NCBI GenBank assembly: GCA_003516955.1
Contig: DPBN01000146.1
Span: 1 to 8,887 of the forward strand
Source of the DNA: Armatimonadota bacterium
GTDB taxonomy: Bacteria > Armatimonadota > Fimbriimonadia > Fimbriimonadales > Fimbriimonadaceae
DNA: 8,887 nucleotides
Direction of reading: 5' to 3'
Shown: one piece after another, positions 1 through 6,165 of the stretch
Layout of the letters: each line of letters starts with the position of its first letter
How positions within the stretch are numbered: position 1 is the stretch's first letter
The notes under the pieces: model-generated
Database searches by the model: none
What the model was told of the DNA's origin: nothing
The model's input: only the letters and a program-made list of their open reading frames with translations
Program-made: the position numbers and the translations under genes

Positions 1-1
1 C

Positions 2-391
2 GCCGCGAGCCTCGGGCAGCAGTACGCCGAGGAGGCCGGGAAGCTCGCGCTCGAGCTGGAAAGCCGCCGGGCCGAAGCCGACCGCCGCGCGGACGAGGAG
101 GCCGCCCGCGTGGCGCGCGGGTACGGGTCCAGTCTGCGCAGCCTGCTGGCCGGAGCAGAGCAGGTGATTGCTCCGAGCGTGCCGGAGCGGAGGGTCCTTC
201 TGCCGCCCGTGTCCGCCCCACCCCCGGCACCCAAGGCGCCCCCGAGACCCGGGAGCGACGCCGCGCTGGCGGCGCGGTTGGAGCTGTGGGCCGGCTGGAA
301 CGGGTACAAGTTGACGAGCGACCCCACCAAGGGGCGCGATGCGACCGAGGAGTTCGCCCGATGGCTCGAGTCAAACCCCGCACGACGTTAG
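2..391 (+). CDS. C-terminal part of a coiled-coil protein, possibly OmpH/Skp-like (5' end outside window)
   Basis: The frame is open from base 2 and closes with TAG at 389-391, giving 129 residues of a longer protein. The first ~45 residues are a charged helix rich in Ala, Glu and Arg (ELESRRAEADRRADEEAA), typical of a coiled coil. A Pro/Ala-rich linker follows (residues ~57-82, with PPVSAPPPAPKAPPRP). The last ~45 residues form a compact segment with LELWAGWNGYKLT and end in a short helix. In many Gram-negative bacteria the periplasmic chaperone OmpH/Skp, a coiled-coil protein, is encoded just before lpxD. Position and helix composition fit that, but the tail after the linker is not one I recognise from Skp. 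The gene overlaps lpxD by 31 bases, so translation is probably coupled. The coding call is firm; the OmpH identity is inference from context. Confidence 0.75.
   Translation, partial: AASLGQQYAEEAGKLALELESRRAEADRRADEEAARVARGYGSSLRSLLAGAEQVIAPSVPERRVLLPPVSAPPPAPKAPPRPGSDAALAARLELWAGWNGYKLTSDPTKGRDATEEFARWLESNPARR
347..352 (+). promoter_or_regulatory. Ribosome binding site that fixes the lpxD start
   Basis: GAGGAG lies 8 bases before the ATG at 361, inside the last codons of the preceding gene. The lpxD frame is also open upstream to an ATG at 286. That 25-residue extension has no homology to LpxD N-termini and overlaps the previous gene completely, so this site supports the start at 361. Confidence 0.7.
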
Positions 392-1398
392 GAGAGCTCG
401 CCAAGCGGCTCGGAGGAGAGCTGCACGGCCCCGAGGAACAGCCGGTGGAGCGTCCGGTCCCTGCGGATTCCGACGACCCGGCGGGCCTTGCGTTCGTCTC
501 CAGCAAAGGCTTCCTGGAGGTGTTCGAGCGGTCCGGAGCGGGTGCGGCGCTCGTTCCTGGGCACCTGCGTCCCTCGGCCAAGCCGCACATCGTGGTGGAC
601 GATCCCCGTGCGGCGTTCGGGATGGTTCTGGGGATGTTCGATCGGCCGCTGCCGCTGAACCCGGGCATCCATCCGACGGCGGTCGTTTCGCCGGAGGCGG
701 AGGTCGCGCCGACGGCGCAGATCGGCGCCTACGCGGTGGTGGAGTCGGGAGCCCGCCTCGGCCCCGGCGTTCGCGTGTACCCGTTCGCCTATGTCGGCGA
801 GGACTGCGAGCTGGGCGAGGGCACCGTGGTGTTCCCGCACGCGGTGCTGTACCGCGACGTGACCACGGGCAAGCGCTGCGCGATCCACGCGGGTGCGGTG
901 CTCGGTGCGGACGGCTTCGGCTACGTGTGGGACGGCCATCAGCGGGTCAAGATCCCGCAGGTGGGCCGGGTCGTGCTCGGCGACGACGTCGAGATCGGCG
1001 CCAACGCCGCGGTCGATCGGGCCACCGCCGGCGAGACGCGCGTCGGGACCGGCACCAAGCTGGACAACCTGGTGCAGGTGGGGCACAACGTGCGCATCGG
1101 CGAGCACACGGTGATCGCGGCCCAGACGGGGATCAGCGGCAGCACCACCGTCGGCAACCGGGTCACCGTGGCGGGCCAGGTGGCGTTCTCGGACCACGTA
1201 GAGGTCTGCGACGACGTCGTTCTGGGCGGCCGCACGGCGGTGATCCAGAACATCCGCGAGCCGGGCGAGTACCTGGGCTTCCCCGCCAGGCCCCTCGGCG
1301 AGGCGATGCGCGCGCTGTCGCTGGCGACCAAGCTGCCGGAGCTGGCCGCCCGGCTGAGGCGCCTCGAGGAGCGCGTCCGCGATCTGGAGAACGAATGA
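361..1398 (+). CDS. lpxD: UDP-3-O-acylglucosamine N-acyltransferase
   Basis: This enzyme transfers a 3-hydroxyacyl chain from acyl carrier protein to the 2-amino group of UDP-3-O-acylglucosamine, the third step of lipid A synthesis, in the cytoplasm. The 345 residues match the usual LpxD length (341 in E. coli). Residues ~1-100 form the uridine-binding N-terminal domain. Residues ~100-310 are a left-handed beta-helix of hexapeptide repeats (for example IHPTAVVSPEAEVAPTAQIG). The family block DGFGY is at 184-188, and VGHNVRIG carries the catalytic base His242, equivalent to His239 of E. coli. The C-terminal ~30 residues form a charged helix (LRRLEERVRDLE), as expected for the trimer's ACP-binding end. 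The start at 361 is set by GAGGAG 8 bases upstream. The gene overlaps its upstream neighbour by 31 bases and lpxC by 4 (ATGA), so the three are surely cotranscribed. Confidence 0.96.
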   Translation: MARVKPRTTLGELAKRLGGELHGPEEQPVERPVPADSDDPAGLAFVSSKGFLEVFERSGAGAALVPGHLRPSAKPHIVVDDPRAAFGMVLGMFDRPLPLNPGIHPTAVVSPEAEVAPTAQIGAYAVVESGARLGPGVRVYPFAYVGEDCELGEGTVVFPHAVLYRDVTTGKRCAIHAGAVLGADGFGYVWDGHQRVKIPQVGRVVLGDDVEIGANAAVDRATAGETRVGTGTKLDNLVQVGHNVRIGEHTVIAAQTGISGSTTVGNRVTVAGQVAFSDHVEVCDDVVLGGRTAVIQNIREPGEYLGFPARPLGEAMRALSLATKLPELAARLRRLEERVRDLENE

Positions 1399-2210
1399 CC
1401 CGCACCGTACCCCGCCGCACGCTCCGCCGAGCCGCAGCCTTCAGCGGGATGGGGCTGCACTCGGGCGTCCCCGTCCGCGTGACGGTTCACCCCGGCGGGG
1501 ACGGCATCGCCTTCCGGCTCGGAGACCAGAGGTGGGCGGCGTCGCCCGAGAACGTGGGCGACACGCTGCGCTGCACCACGCTCGGGGGCGTTTCCACCGT
1601 CGAGCACCTGATGGCGGCGCTGGCCGCCCTGGAGATCACGGACGCCGAGGTGGAGCTCGACGCCCCGGAGCTCCCCGCGCTCGACGGTTGCGCCGCGCAG
1701 TACTGGAGGGGCCTGTCAGAGGCCGGCACCGAGACGGTGGGCGAGCTCACCGTGCGCGGTCCGTTCGCGCGGGTCTTCGCGTCCGACGAGGCCGCCAAGG
1801 TGGCCATCGCGGAGGGCACGGGGCGGTGGAGGTACACCTTTCAGACCGAGGGCCCGTTTCCCGGCCTGCAGGAGGTCGAGTTCCTACACGTGCACGAGGC
1901 GTTCGGCAGGGAGATCGCGCCCGCCCGCACGTTCGGCTTCGAGCGCGAGCTGCCGAGGCTCAGGGAGCTGGGCCTCGCGCGGGGGCTGGACCTGGAGAAG
2001 GCGCTGCTGCTCGGCGAGGGCGGGTACGTCAACGAGCCGCGCTTCCCCGACGAGCCCGCGCGGCACAAGCTGCTCGATCTGATCGGCGATCTGTACCTCG
2101 CGGGCGTCCCGCCCTCGCTGCTGGACGTGGCGGCCGAGCGCTCGGGCCATCGGCTGCACGTGGAGGCCGCGCGCCGTCTGGCCCGAGCGGTCCGGATCGA
2201 ACGGAGCTAG
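1395..2210 (+). CDS. lpxC: UDP-3-O-acyl-N-acetylglucosamine deacetylase
   Basis: LpxC is the zinc-dependent deacetylase that commits UDP-3-O-acyl-GlcNAc to lipid A; it acts just before LpxD. The protein has 271 residues, shorter than the 305 of E. coli, mainly through a trimmed C-terminus and compact inserts. Diagnostic blocks are present in order: FSGMGLHSG near the N-terminus; STVEHLMAAL with general base Glu70 and zinc ligand His71; LPALDGCAA; PARTFGFE with Thr179 and Phe180 (Thr191/Phe192 of E. coli); ARHKLLDLIGDLYLAG with zinc ligands His224 and Asp228; and SGHRLH with catalytic His252. All active-site residues appear intact. The ATG overlaps the lpxD stop (ATGA), implying translational coupling. 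The usual followers fabZ and lpxA are absent: the next gene converges on the other strand, and the two stops overlap in CTAG. Confidence 0.95.
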   Translation: MTRTVPRRTLRRAAAFSGMGLHSGVPVRVTVHPGGDGIAFRLGDQRWAASPENVGDTLRCTTLGGVSTVEHLMAALAALEITDAEVELDAPELPALDGCAAQYWRGLSEAGTETVGELTVRGPFARVFASDEAAKVAIAEGTGRWRYTFQTEGPFPGLQEVEFLHVHEAFGREIAPARTFGFERELPRLRELGLARGLDLEKALLLGEGGYVNEPRFPDEPARHKLLDLIGDLYLAGVPPSLLDVAAERSGHRLHVEAARRLARAVRIERS

Positions 2211-3652
2211 CTCCGGTCGAAGAGGGTGTTGAGCAGGCTCAGGATCTCCGCTTCGTCCCGGAAGCGACGCTCCGCCACAACCCTCATGCCGAGCTGTCTC
2301 CTGAGCTGACCGACGAGAATCCCGCTGCGAGGGTCGGACGTGGCGACCACCAGGGTGTTGCCGCGGAACCCCACAGGGGCGGCCGTGATCCGAAGCCACT
2401 CCTCGTAGGGGACGCGCTGGGCGATCTCCTTCAGCCTCTCCGGATCGTCGTCGTAGTCGAGGTCGAAGTACTCCGAAGACCGCAGGTCGTACTCCTCCTC
2501 CGAGCTGAACGCCATGGGGCTGGATAGGAGGAACATCGCCCGGGAATAGGCCCTCCGGCGCGAGAAGTGGGCCTCCTCTTCGCTGTATTGGTAGGACAGG
2601 TGCTCCGTCTCCTCGATCAGCTGGTCCAGCATCCGCAGGGAGTCGCGCAGCAGCTCTCCGTCCGCCTGGGGATGGGCCGCGATCCGCTCGCGCAGGGCCT
2701 TGGCCTCCTCGTTCAGCGCCATGGCCGCCTCTTGGGAGTGCAGGTCGAGGCTGCGCCCCATCAGCTCGCTGGCTTGCTGGGCGAGCAGGTGCTCGGTGGC
2801 CCGAGGCTCCACGGTGGACTCGTCGGGCATGGACAGCGTCAGGCTGTGGCGGTCGCCCGTCTTGGCGTCCGTGTAGCGGATCTCGAGCGACTGCGCGCAG
2901 TCGGGCGGAGACGCGACCACCCGGTGCCGCACCTCTCCGTCCACCATCCGCGGAATCTCGAACGATCCTTCCCTCCACACGACCTCGAGGTCCGTGATCG
3001 CGGTGGACAGCATCAGGAACCGCTCGTGGGTGAACGCTTGGCGGATCGAGGCGGCGGTTCGGGCGAAGTAGTGCGCCCCTCGGCCGGCCTGGGCCATCTG
3101 GGTCATCAGCCGCTCGTCGTAGTCGGTTCCGATGCCGATCGTGGAGGTGGTCACGCCGCGGTCCCGCAGCGCCCGCTCGGCCTCTAGGGCCAGGCTCGCC
3201 GCGTCCGTGAAGCGGCCGCGGTTGGCCAGCCCGTCGGAGAGCAGGACGACGTGCCCGCCCCCGGGCAGCAGCTGCACGCCCTGCAGCCAGCCGCCGTGCA
3301 GGTTGGTCATTCCGCCGGGGTGCACCCTGCGGAGGAGCCGCTCGGTCTCTTCGGACGCCTCGGCCAGGCTCTGAAGGACCTCGACTTCGTCGTCGTAGAT
3401 CACGATGCCTACGCGGTCGTTCTCCGCGAGGGATTGGACCATGTCGATGGCGGACTGCTTGGCGATGTCCAGCTTCTCGCCGGACATGGATCCGCTGCGG
3501 TCGATCACCAGCGCGAGCTGCAGCGGCGTCGCGGGGTCTACGTCGGAGCGGTCGATGGCCTCGAAGCGAAGCAGGAGGAGGCGCTCTTCGTTCTCCTCGT
3601 GCAGCAGGGCCTCGACGATGAGGTGGTCGTTGGAAGTTCTTGTTGGGTTCAT
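2207..3652 (-). CDS. vWA (MIDAS) protein with C-terminal T2SS/pilus-ATPase N-domain-like module
   Basis: The protein has 481 residues and no signal peptide or membrane segment, so it is probably cytoplasmic. Residues ~43-215 form a von Willebrand A domain with an intact metal site: DRSGSMSG (Asp51, Ser53, Ser55), Thr116 in GGMTNLHGG and Asp140 in LLSDG. A beta-rich part (~217-305) and a long helical part (~310-390) follow, as in bacterial vWA proteins loosely called Ca-activated chloride channel-like. After an acidic linker (SSEYFDLDYDDDPERL), the last ~80 residues resemble the N-terminal domain of GspE/PilB-type ATPases: proline-led strand, GNTLVVATSDP, a helix, GMRVV, and a final EILSLLNTLF helix. 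vWA domains usually mediate metal-dependent protein contacts; the partner is unknown. The ATG is preceded by GAGGAGG (3658-3664) with 5-base spacing. It converges on lpxC and diverges from tRNA-Gln. The vWA call is firm; the C-terminal domain call is a pattern judgement. Confidence 0.9.
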   Translation of the reverse strand: MNPTRTSNDHLIVEALLHEENEERLLLLRFEAIDRSDVDPATPLQLALVIDRSGSMSGEKLDIAKQSAIDMVQSLAENDRVGIVIYDDEVEVLQSLAEASEETERLLRRVHPGGMTNLHGGWLQGVQLLPGGGHVVLLSDGLANRGRFTDAASLALEAERALRDRGVTTSTIGIGTDYDERLMTQMAQAGRGAHYFARTAASIRQAFTHERFLMLSTAITDLEVVWREGSFEIPRMVDGEVRHRVVASPPDCAQSLEIRYTDAKTGDRHSLTLSMPDESTVEPRATEHLLAQQASELMGRSLDLHSQEAAMALNEEAKALRERIAAHPQADGELLRDSLRMLDQLIEETEHLSYQYSEEEAHFSRRRAYSRAMFLLSSPMAFSSEEEYDLRSSEYFDLDYDDDPERLKEIAQRVPYEEWLRITAAPVGFRGNTLVVATSDPRSGILVGQLRRQLGMRVVAERRFRDEAEILSLLNTLFDRS

Positions 3653-3667
3653 GGTGGCCTCCTCGGC

Positions 3668-3695
3668 AGGACCTCGCTCTCAGATCGGAGGTCCT
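3668..3695. repeat. 8-bp inverted repeat in the leader of the vWA gene
   Basis: AGGACCTC (3668-3675) and GAGGTCCT (3688-3695) are perfect inverted copies separated by 12 bases. The repeat begins four bases upstream of the vWA ribosome binding site. It could be an operator for a dimeric regulator or an RNA hairpin in the leader that affects translation. The symmetry is seen directly; the function is unknown. Confidence 0.5.
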
Positions 3696-3762
3696 CTAGG
3701 TGCCTCTTCTCGCCCCCGAGACGATTTCGGCTAAGGAGACCGGGGTCCTTGCGGGCCGGGAG

Positions 3763-3768
3763 TATAAT
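3763..3768 (+). promoter_or_regulatory. -10 box of the tRNA-Gln promoter
   Basis: A perfect TATAAT ends 11 bases before the tRNA 5' end, placing the transcription start about 4-6 bases before the mature tRNA. No good -35 hexamer is visible 16-18 bases upstream, where the sequence is GC-rich. The reverse strand of the same spot reads TATACT, which could serve the divergent vWA gene. Confidence 0.6.
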
Positions 3769-3779
3769 CCGGGTCGGAC

Positions 3780-3853
3780 TGGCGGATCGTCTAATGGTAG
3801 GACAGCGGTTTTTGGTGCCGCACGTCTAGGTTCGAATCCTAGTCCGCCAGCCA
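3780..3853 (+). tRNA. tRNA-Gln (anticodon UUG)
   Basis: The 74-base gene folds into a full cloverleaf. The acceptor stem TGGCGGA pairs with TCCGCCA (3843-3849). The D arm is GTCT/GGAC with loop AATGGTA. The anticodon stem GCGGT/GCCGC has one G-U pair and a loop TTTTGGT with anticodon TTG. The variable loop has 4 bases, and the T arm is CTAGG-TTCGAAT-CCTAG. The discriminator is G and CCA (3851-3853) is encoded in the DNA. The U1-A72 first pair and G73 match known bacterial tRNA-Gln identity features, whether charged directly or through GatCAB. It decodes CAA and, by wobble, CAG. Confidence 0.96.
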
Positions 3854-3873
3854 GTTCCCAGCCTTCCGCCGTC

Positions 3874-3896
3874 GGTCCGGTCTGTTCGCCGGGACC
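3874..3896 (+). terminator. Possible hairpin terminator after tRNA-Gln
   Basis: GGTCCGG (3874-3880) pairs with CCGGGACC (3889-3896), giving seven base pairs with one bulged G and an 8-base loop, 20 bases after the tRNA. Only a CTT follows, with no T-run, so it could instead be a processing or decay stop, or chance in GC-rich DNA. Confidence 0.25.
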
Positions 3897-3926
3897 CTTC
3901 GGGCGACCGAGGCGCGCGGGGAAGCG

Positions 3927-4205
3927 CTACGGCAGCAGCCTCGCGAGGACGCGGTCCGCCTCGGTCGCGCTGCAAGCCCGCAGGATGCGCACGCACCTGG
4001 CCTCCACGAGAGCCGCCACGATGCCCGCGCGTCGGTGCGACCGCTCGCCTGGCGACCAGCCCCAATCCAGGAAGACGGCGCAGTCGGCTGCGCGCAGGCG
4101 GTCCGACGGGGGCGCCTCGCGGAAGACCGAAACGTCGACTCCGCGGTCGGCGAGCAGCCGCGCGTAGGGCGCGACCCGATCCTCTGCCGAGCCGATCAGG
4201 ACCAC
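3927..4205 (-). CDS. Small hypothetical protein, Rossmann-like alpha/beta
   Basis: I do not recognise this protein. From a GTG at 4205 it is 92 residues, beginning VVLIGSAEDRVAPYARLL (first residue as Met). The pattern is hydrophobic strand, Gly turn, amphipathic helix, strand (VDVSVFR), then ADCAVFLDWGW and a C-terminal helix pair ending in LARLL. This resembles one half of a nucleotide- or sugar-nucleotide-binding Rossmann fold. Codon third positions are strongly G/C in this frame, supporting real coding. The frame is open upstream to a GTG at 4280, which would give 117 residues. That extra part has poorer codon bias and overlaps a strong hairpin (4264-4302), so I prefer the shorter form, although neither start has a clear ribosome site. 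It lies downstream of the fucosidase on the same strand and converges on tRNA-Gln. Confidence 0.5.
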   Translation of the reverse strand: MVLIGSAEDRVAPYARLLADRGVDVSVFREAPPSDRLRAADCAVFLDWGWSPGERSHRRAGIVAALVEARCVRILRACSATEADRVLARLLP

Positions 4206-4263
4206 GGCCCCCAGTGAGGCGCGATCGCCGTCCCGTTCCGTCTTCGATGCCGCTGAAGCCAAG

Positions 4264-4302
4264 CGAGCGGGTCCCCCCACGCCATTATGGGCGACCCGCT
4301 CG
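4264..4302 (-). terminator. Strong hairpin downstream of the fucosidase gene
   Basis: CGAGCGGGTC (4264-4273) and GACCCGCTCG (4293-4302) are perfect 10-bp inverted copies around a 19-base spacer. After one C-C mismatch a further CCC/GGG pairing is possible inside. It starts 25 bases after the fucosidase stop, the expected place for a terminator. No T-run follows on the minus strand, so it may act as a U-less terminator or as a 3' end that protects the mRNA. Confidence 0.45.
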
Positions 4303-4326
4303 GCCTGCCGGGTGCCGTCCCCTCGC

Positions 4327-6099
4327 TCAGAGCGCCGGAACGAGCACGATCTTGCGGAGATTCATCAGGGCGTTCCCTTGGAAGCGGACCGGCTTCACCC
4401 GCAGGGTGCGGTCGCCCTTCTTGAGGGTCAGCGTCCCGGACAGGGTCAGCGTGTCGAACTTGCGCCACGAGCCGGTGTCGCCCGTGGTGCCGCCCAGCCT
4501 CTGGCCGTCGTCGGTCGACAGCTCGAAGGTCCCGCCGGCCTGGTCCGGAGGGCAGGCGTACTCCAGCTCCACGCGGTAGATCTCTGTCTTCGGCACGCGC
4601 ACGGTCCATTCGACGGTGTCGCCCAGGTCCATCCACCCGCCGACGTTCGGCACGCCGTCGATGGACTCCACGAACGCGCGGGACCCGCGGATCACGGCGT
4701 CCGCGGCCAGAAGCGTGGCCCGGCCTTGGCCGTCGGTGTGGAGCGGCTGGACCGCCTTCTCGACCAGGATCGGCCCGGCGTATTGCACCTCGACCACGAT
4801 GGGAAGGTCCTCCAGCTCCGCGGCGACCTTCGGCTTGGAGGCGACCTGCACCAGCGTCGCCGGTCCGGCCTCGGTCGACACGTTCTGGGCGGAGACCTTC
4901 ACGCGGGATCCGAGAACCCGCGCCTTGATGGGAGCGGTCTGCACGCCCGGCAGCACGAAGCGGCCGTCTGCAGGCCACGAGAAGGCGTGCAGGTAGAGCG
5001 TGGTGCCCTTCCGGGTGACGCGCCCGTCGAACGGCGGCTTGCCCAGCGGGCTCTTCGTGGTTCCGTAGATCGCCGGGCCGTTGACCTTCATCCAGCGCCC
5101 GACCTGCTCCAGGCGCTCGACGGACGGCTGGGGAATCTCGCCCAGCTCCGTCGGTCCCACGTTCAGCAGGAAGTTGCCGCCCTTGCTGGCGATGTCGCAC
5201 AGCTTGCGCACCAGGTCCTGCGTGGACTTCCAGTTGTGATCGTTGCGGCTGTACCCCCAGTTGTCGTTCATCGTCATGCAGGTCTCCCAGAGCCGGCCTC
5301 CGGGCATGGCGCCGGCGGGGATGGTCTGCTCGGGGGTGGCGTAATCCTCGGGGAGGTTGATGCGGTCGTTGATGAGCACCCACGGCTGGAGCTTGCGGAT
5401 CATCGCGACGACCTCCTTGGCCCGGAGCTCGTCGGCGCTGTGCTCCCAACCTCCGTCGAACCAGATCCCTCCGATCCTGCCGTAGCGGGTGAGCAGCTCC
5501 GTCAGCTGGCCCTTCATGAAGTCGATGTAGCGGTTGAGGTCGGCTCCCGCCGCCGGACGGGTCTCCGTCTCCCATGGCCTGCGGGGCAGATAGTCCGGGT
5601 GGTGCCAGTCCATGATCGAGTGGTAGAAGCACAGGGTGACGCCGTGCTTGCGGCACGCCTCCGCCAGCTCCTTGAGCGGATCGCGCCGGAAAGGCGTCCG
5701 GCCCGTGATGCTCCAGTCGGACAGCTTGGTATCCCACATCGCGAAGCCGTCGTGGTGCTTGCTGGTGATCACGATGTACTTCATCCCGGCGGCCTTGGCC
5801 AGCCGCACCCAGCGGTCGGCGTCGTACTTCACCGGGTTGAACTGGGGCGCGAACTTCTCGTAGTCCGCGACCTGCATCTTGTGCGTCGAGAGGTGCCACT
5901 CGCCGTCCGCCGGCACGGAGTAGACGCCCCAGTGGATGAACATCCCGAACTTGGCCTCGCGCCACCAAGCCGTCCGCGCGGCGAACTGCGCCTCGGTCTC
6001 ACCCGTGTTCGGGTTCACCATCAGCGGCTCGTCGACGGGTCCGGCCGCCGCCGCGAAGGCGCCGCAAAGCAAGGCAGAGAACAGTCCCATGTCTGGCAC
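4327..6099 (-). CDS. Exported GH29 alpha-L-fucosidase with C-terminal CBM-like domain
   Basis: The enzyme is a retaining glycosidase releasing terminal L-fucose from glycans. From the GTG at 6099 it has 590 residues. The N-terminus (GLFSALLCGAFAAAAG) looks like a signal peptide, so it should act outside the cytoplasm. The GH29 barrel spans ~25-345, with FGMFIHWGVYS, ITSKHHDGFAMWD (His115, His116) and GGIWFDGGW, whose Asp215 fits the nucleophile. Glu272 in LWETCMTMNDNWGYS is a candidate acid/base. A beta domain follows (~345-440). Residues ~458-590 (GGWMDLGDTVEWTV, YRVELEYACP, NLRKIVLVP) look like a CBM6/35-type sandwich. AGAGGG lies 5 bases before the GTG; the ATG at 6090 has no site at normal distance. 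The gene diverges from the DUF4127 gene. The frame is open far upstream, but only as an antisense artefact of that gene. Confidence 0.92.
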   Translation of the reverse strand: MPDMGLFSALLCGAFAAAAGPVDEPLMVNPNTGETEAQFAARTAWWREAKFGMFIHWGVYSVPADGEWHLSTHKMQVADYEKFAPQFNPVKYDADRWVRLAKAAGMKYIVITSKHHDGFAMWDTKLSDWSITGRTPFRRDPLKELAEACRKHGVTLCFYHSIMDWHHPDYLPRRPWETETRPAAGADLNRYIDFMKGQLTELLTRYGRIGGIWFDGGWEHSADELRAKEVVAMIRKLQPWVLINDRINLPEDYATPEQTIPAGAMPGGRLWETCMTMNDNWGYSRNDHNWKSTQDLVRKLCDIASKGGNFLLNVGPTELGEIPQPSVERLEQVGRWMKVNGPAIYGTTKSPLGKPPFDGRVTRKGTTLYLHAFSWPADGRFVLPGVQTAPIKARVLGSRVKVSAQNVSTEAGPATLVQVASKPKVAAELEDLPIVVEVQYAGPILVEKAVQPLHTDGQGRATLLAADAVIRGSRAFVESIDGVPNVGGWMDLGDTVEWTVRVPKTEIYRVELEYACPPDQAGGTFELSTDDGQRLGGTTGDTGSWRKFDTLTLSGTLTLKKGDRTLRVKPVRFQGNALMNLRKIVLVPAL

Positions 6100-6165
6100 T
6101 GTTACCCTCTGGGAGCCCGCCGATGCGCCGTTGGCCGCGGCGGTGGTCTGGTATCCTTGGCCTCC
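6100..6165. promoter_or_regulatory. Divergent intergenic region of fucosidase and DUF4127 genes
   Basis: These 66 bases must hold the start signals of both genes. On the + strand TTGGCC (6131-6136) and TATCCT (6152-6157) could be -35 and -10 boxes, but their 15-base spacing is short. The -10-like box ends only 8 bases before the DUF4127 ATG, and no Shine-Dalgarno sequence precedes that ATG, so its mRNA may be leaderless. On the minus strand no good promoter is visible. Confidence 0.35.
6105..6110 (-). promoter_or_regulatory. Ribosome binding site favouring the GTG start of the fucosidase
   Basis: On the minus strand AGAGGG stands 5 bases before the GTG at 6099-6097 and 14 bases before the in-frame ATG at 6090-6088. 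Spacing favours GTG. The choice changes the signal peptide by only three residues. Confidence 0.45.

Noticed and set aside
339..1394. A + strand frame in line with lpxC, open across lpxD
   Set aside because: The translation is a low-complexity Arg/Gly shadow of lpxD. lpxC starts at 1395 by its overlap with the lpxD stop and by family alignment.
3733..3750. AAGGA...TCCTT inverted repeat before the tRNA promoter
   Set aside because: Only 5 bp; expected by chance in this composition.
3700..4167. A + strand open frame spanning the tRNA
   Set aside because: It runs straight through tRNA-Gln and antisense to the small minus-strand ORF; codon bias favours the minus frame.
4196..4285. A short minus-strand ORF starting at the ATG at 4285 (29 residues)
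   Set aside because: It sits on the loop and arm of the hairpin after the fucosidase, has no ribosome site, and overlaps the better-biased ORF in another frame.
4312..6165. A + strand open frame running through the fucosidase region and into the DUF4127 gene (about 1,140 codons in all)
   Set aside because: The first ~618 codons are antisense to the well-supported fucosidase, have no recognisable domains and only reflect the scarcity of stop codons in GC-rich antisense frames. Only the part from 6166 is real.
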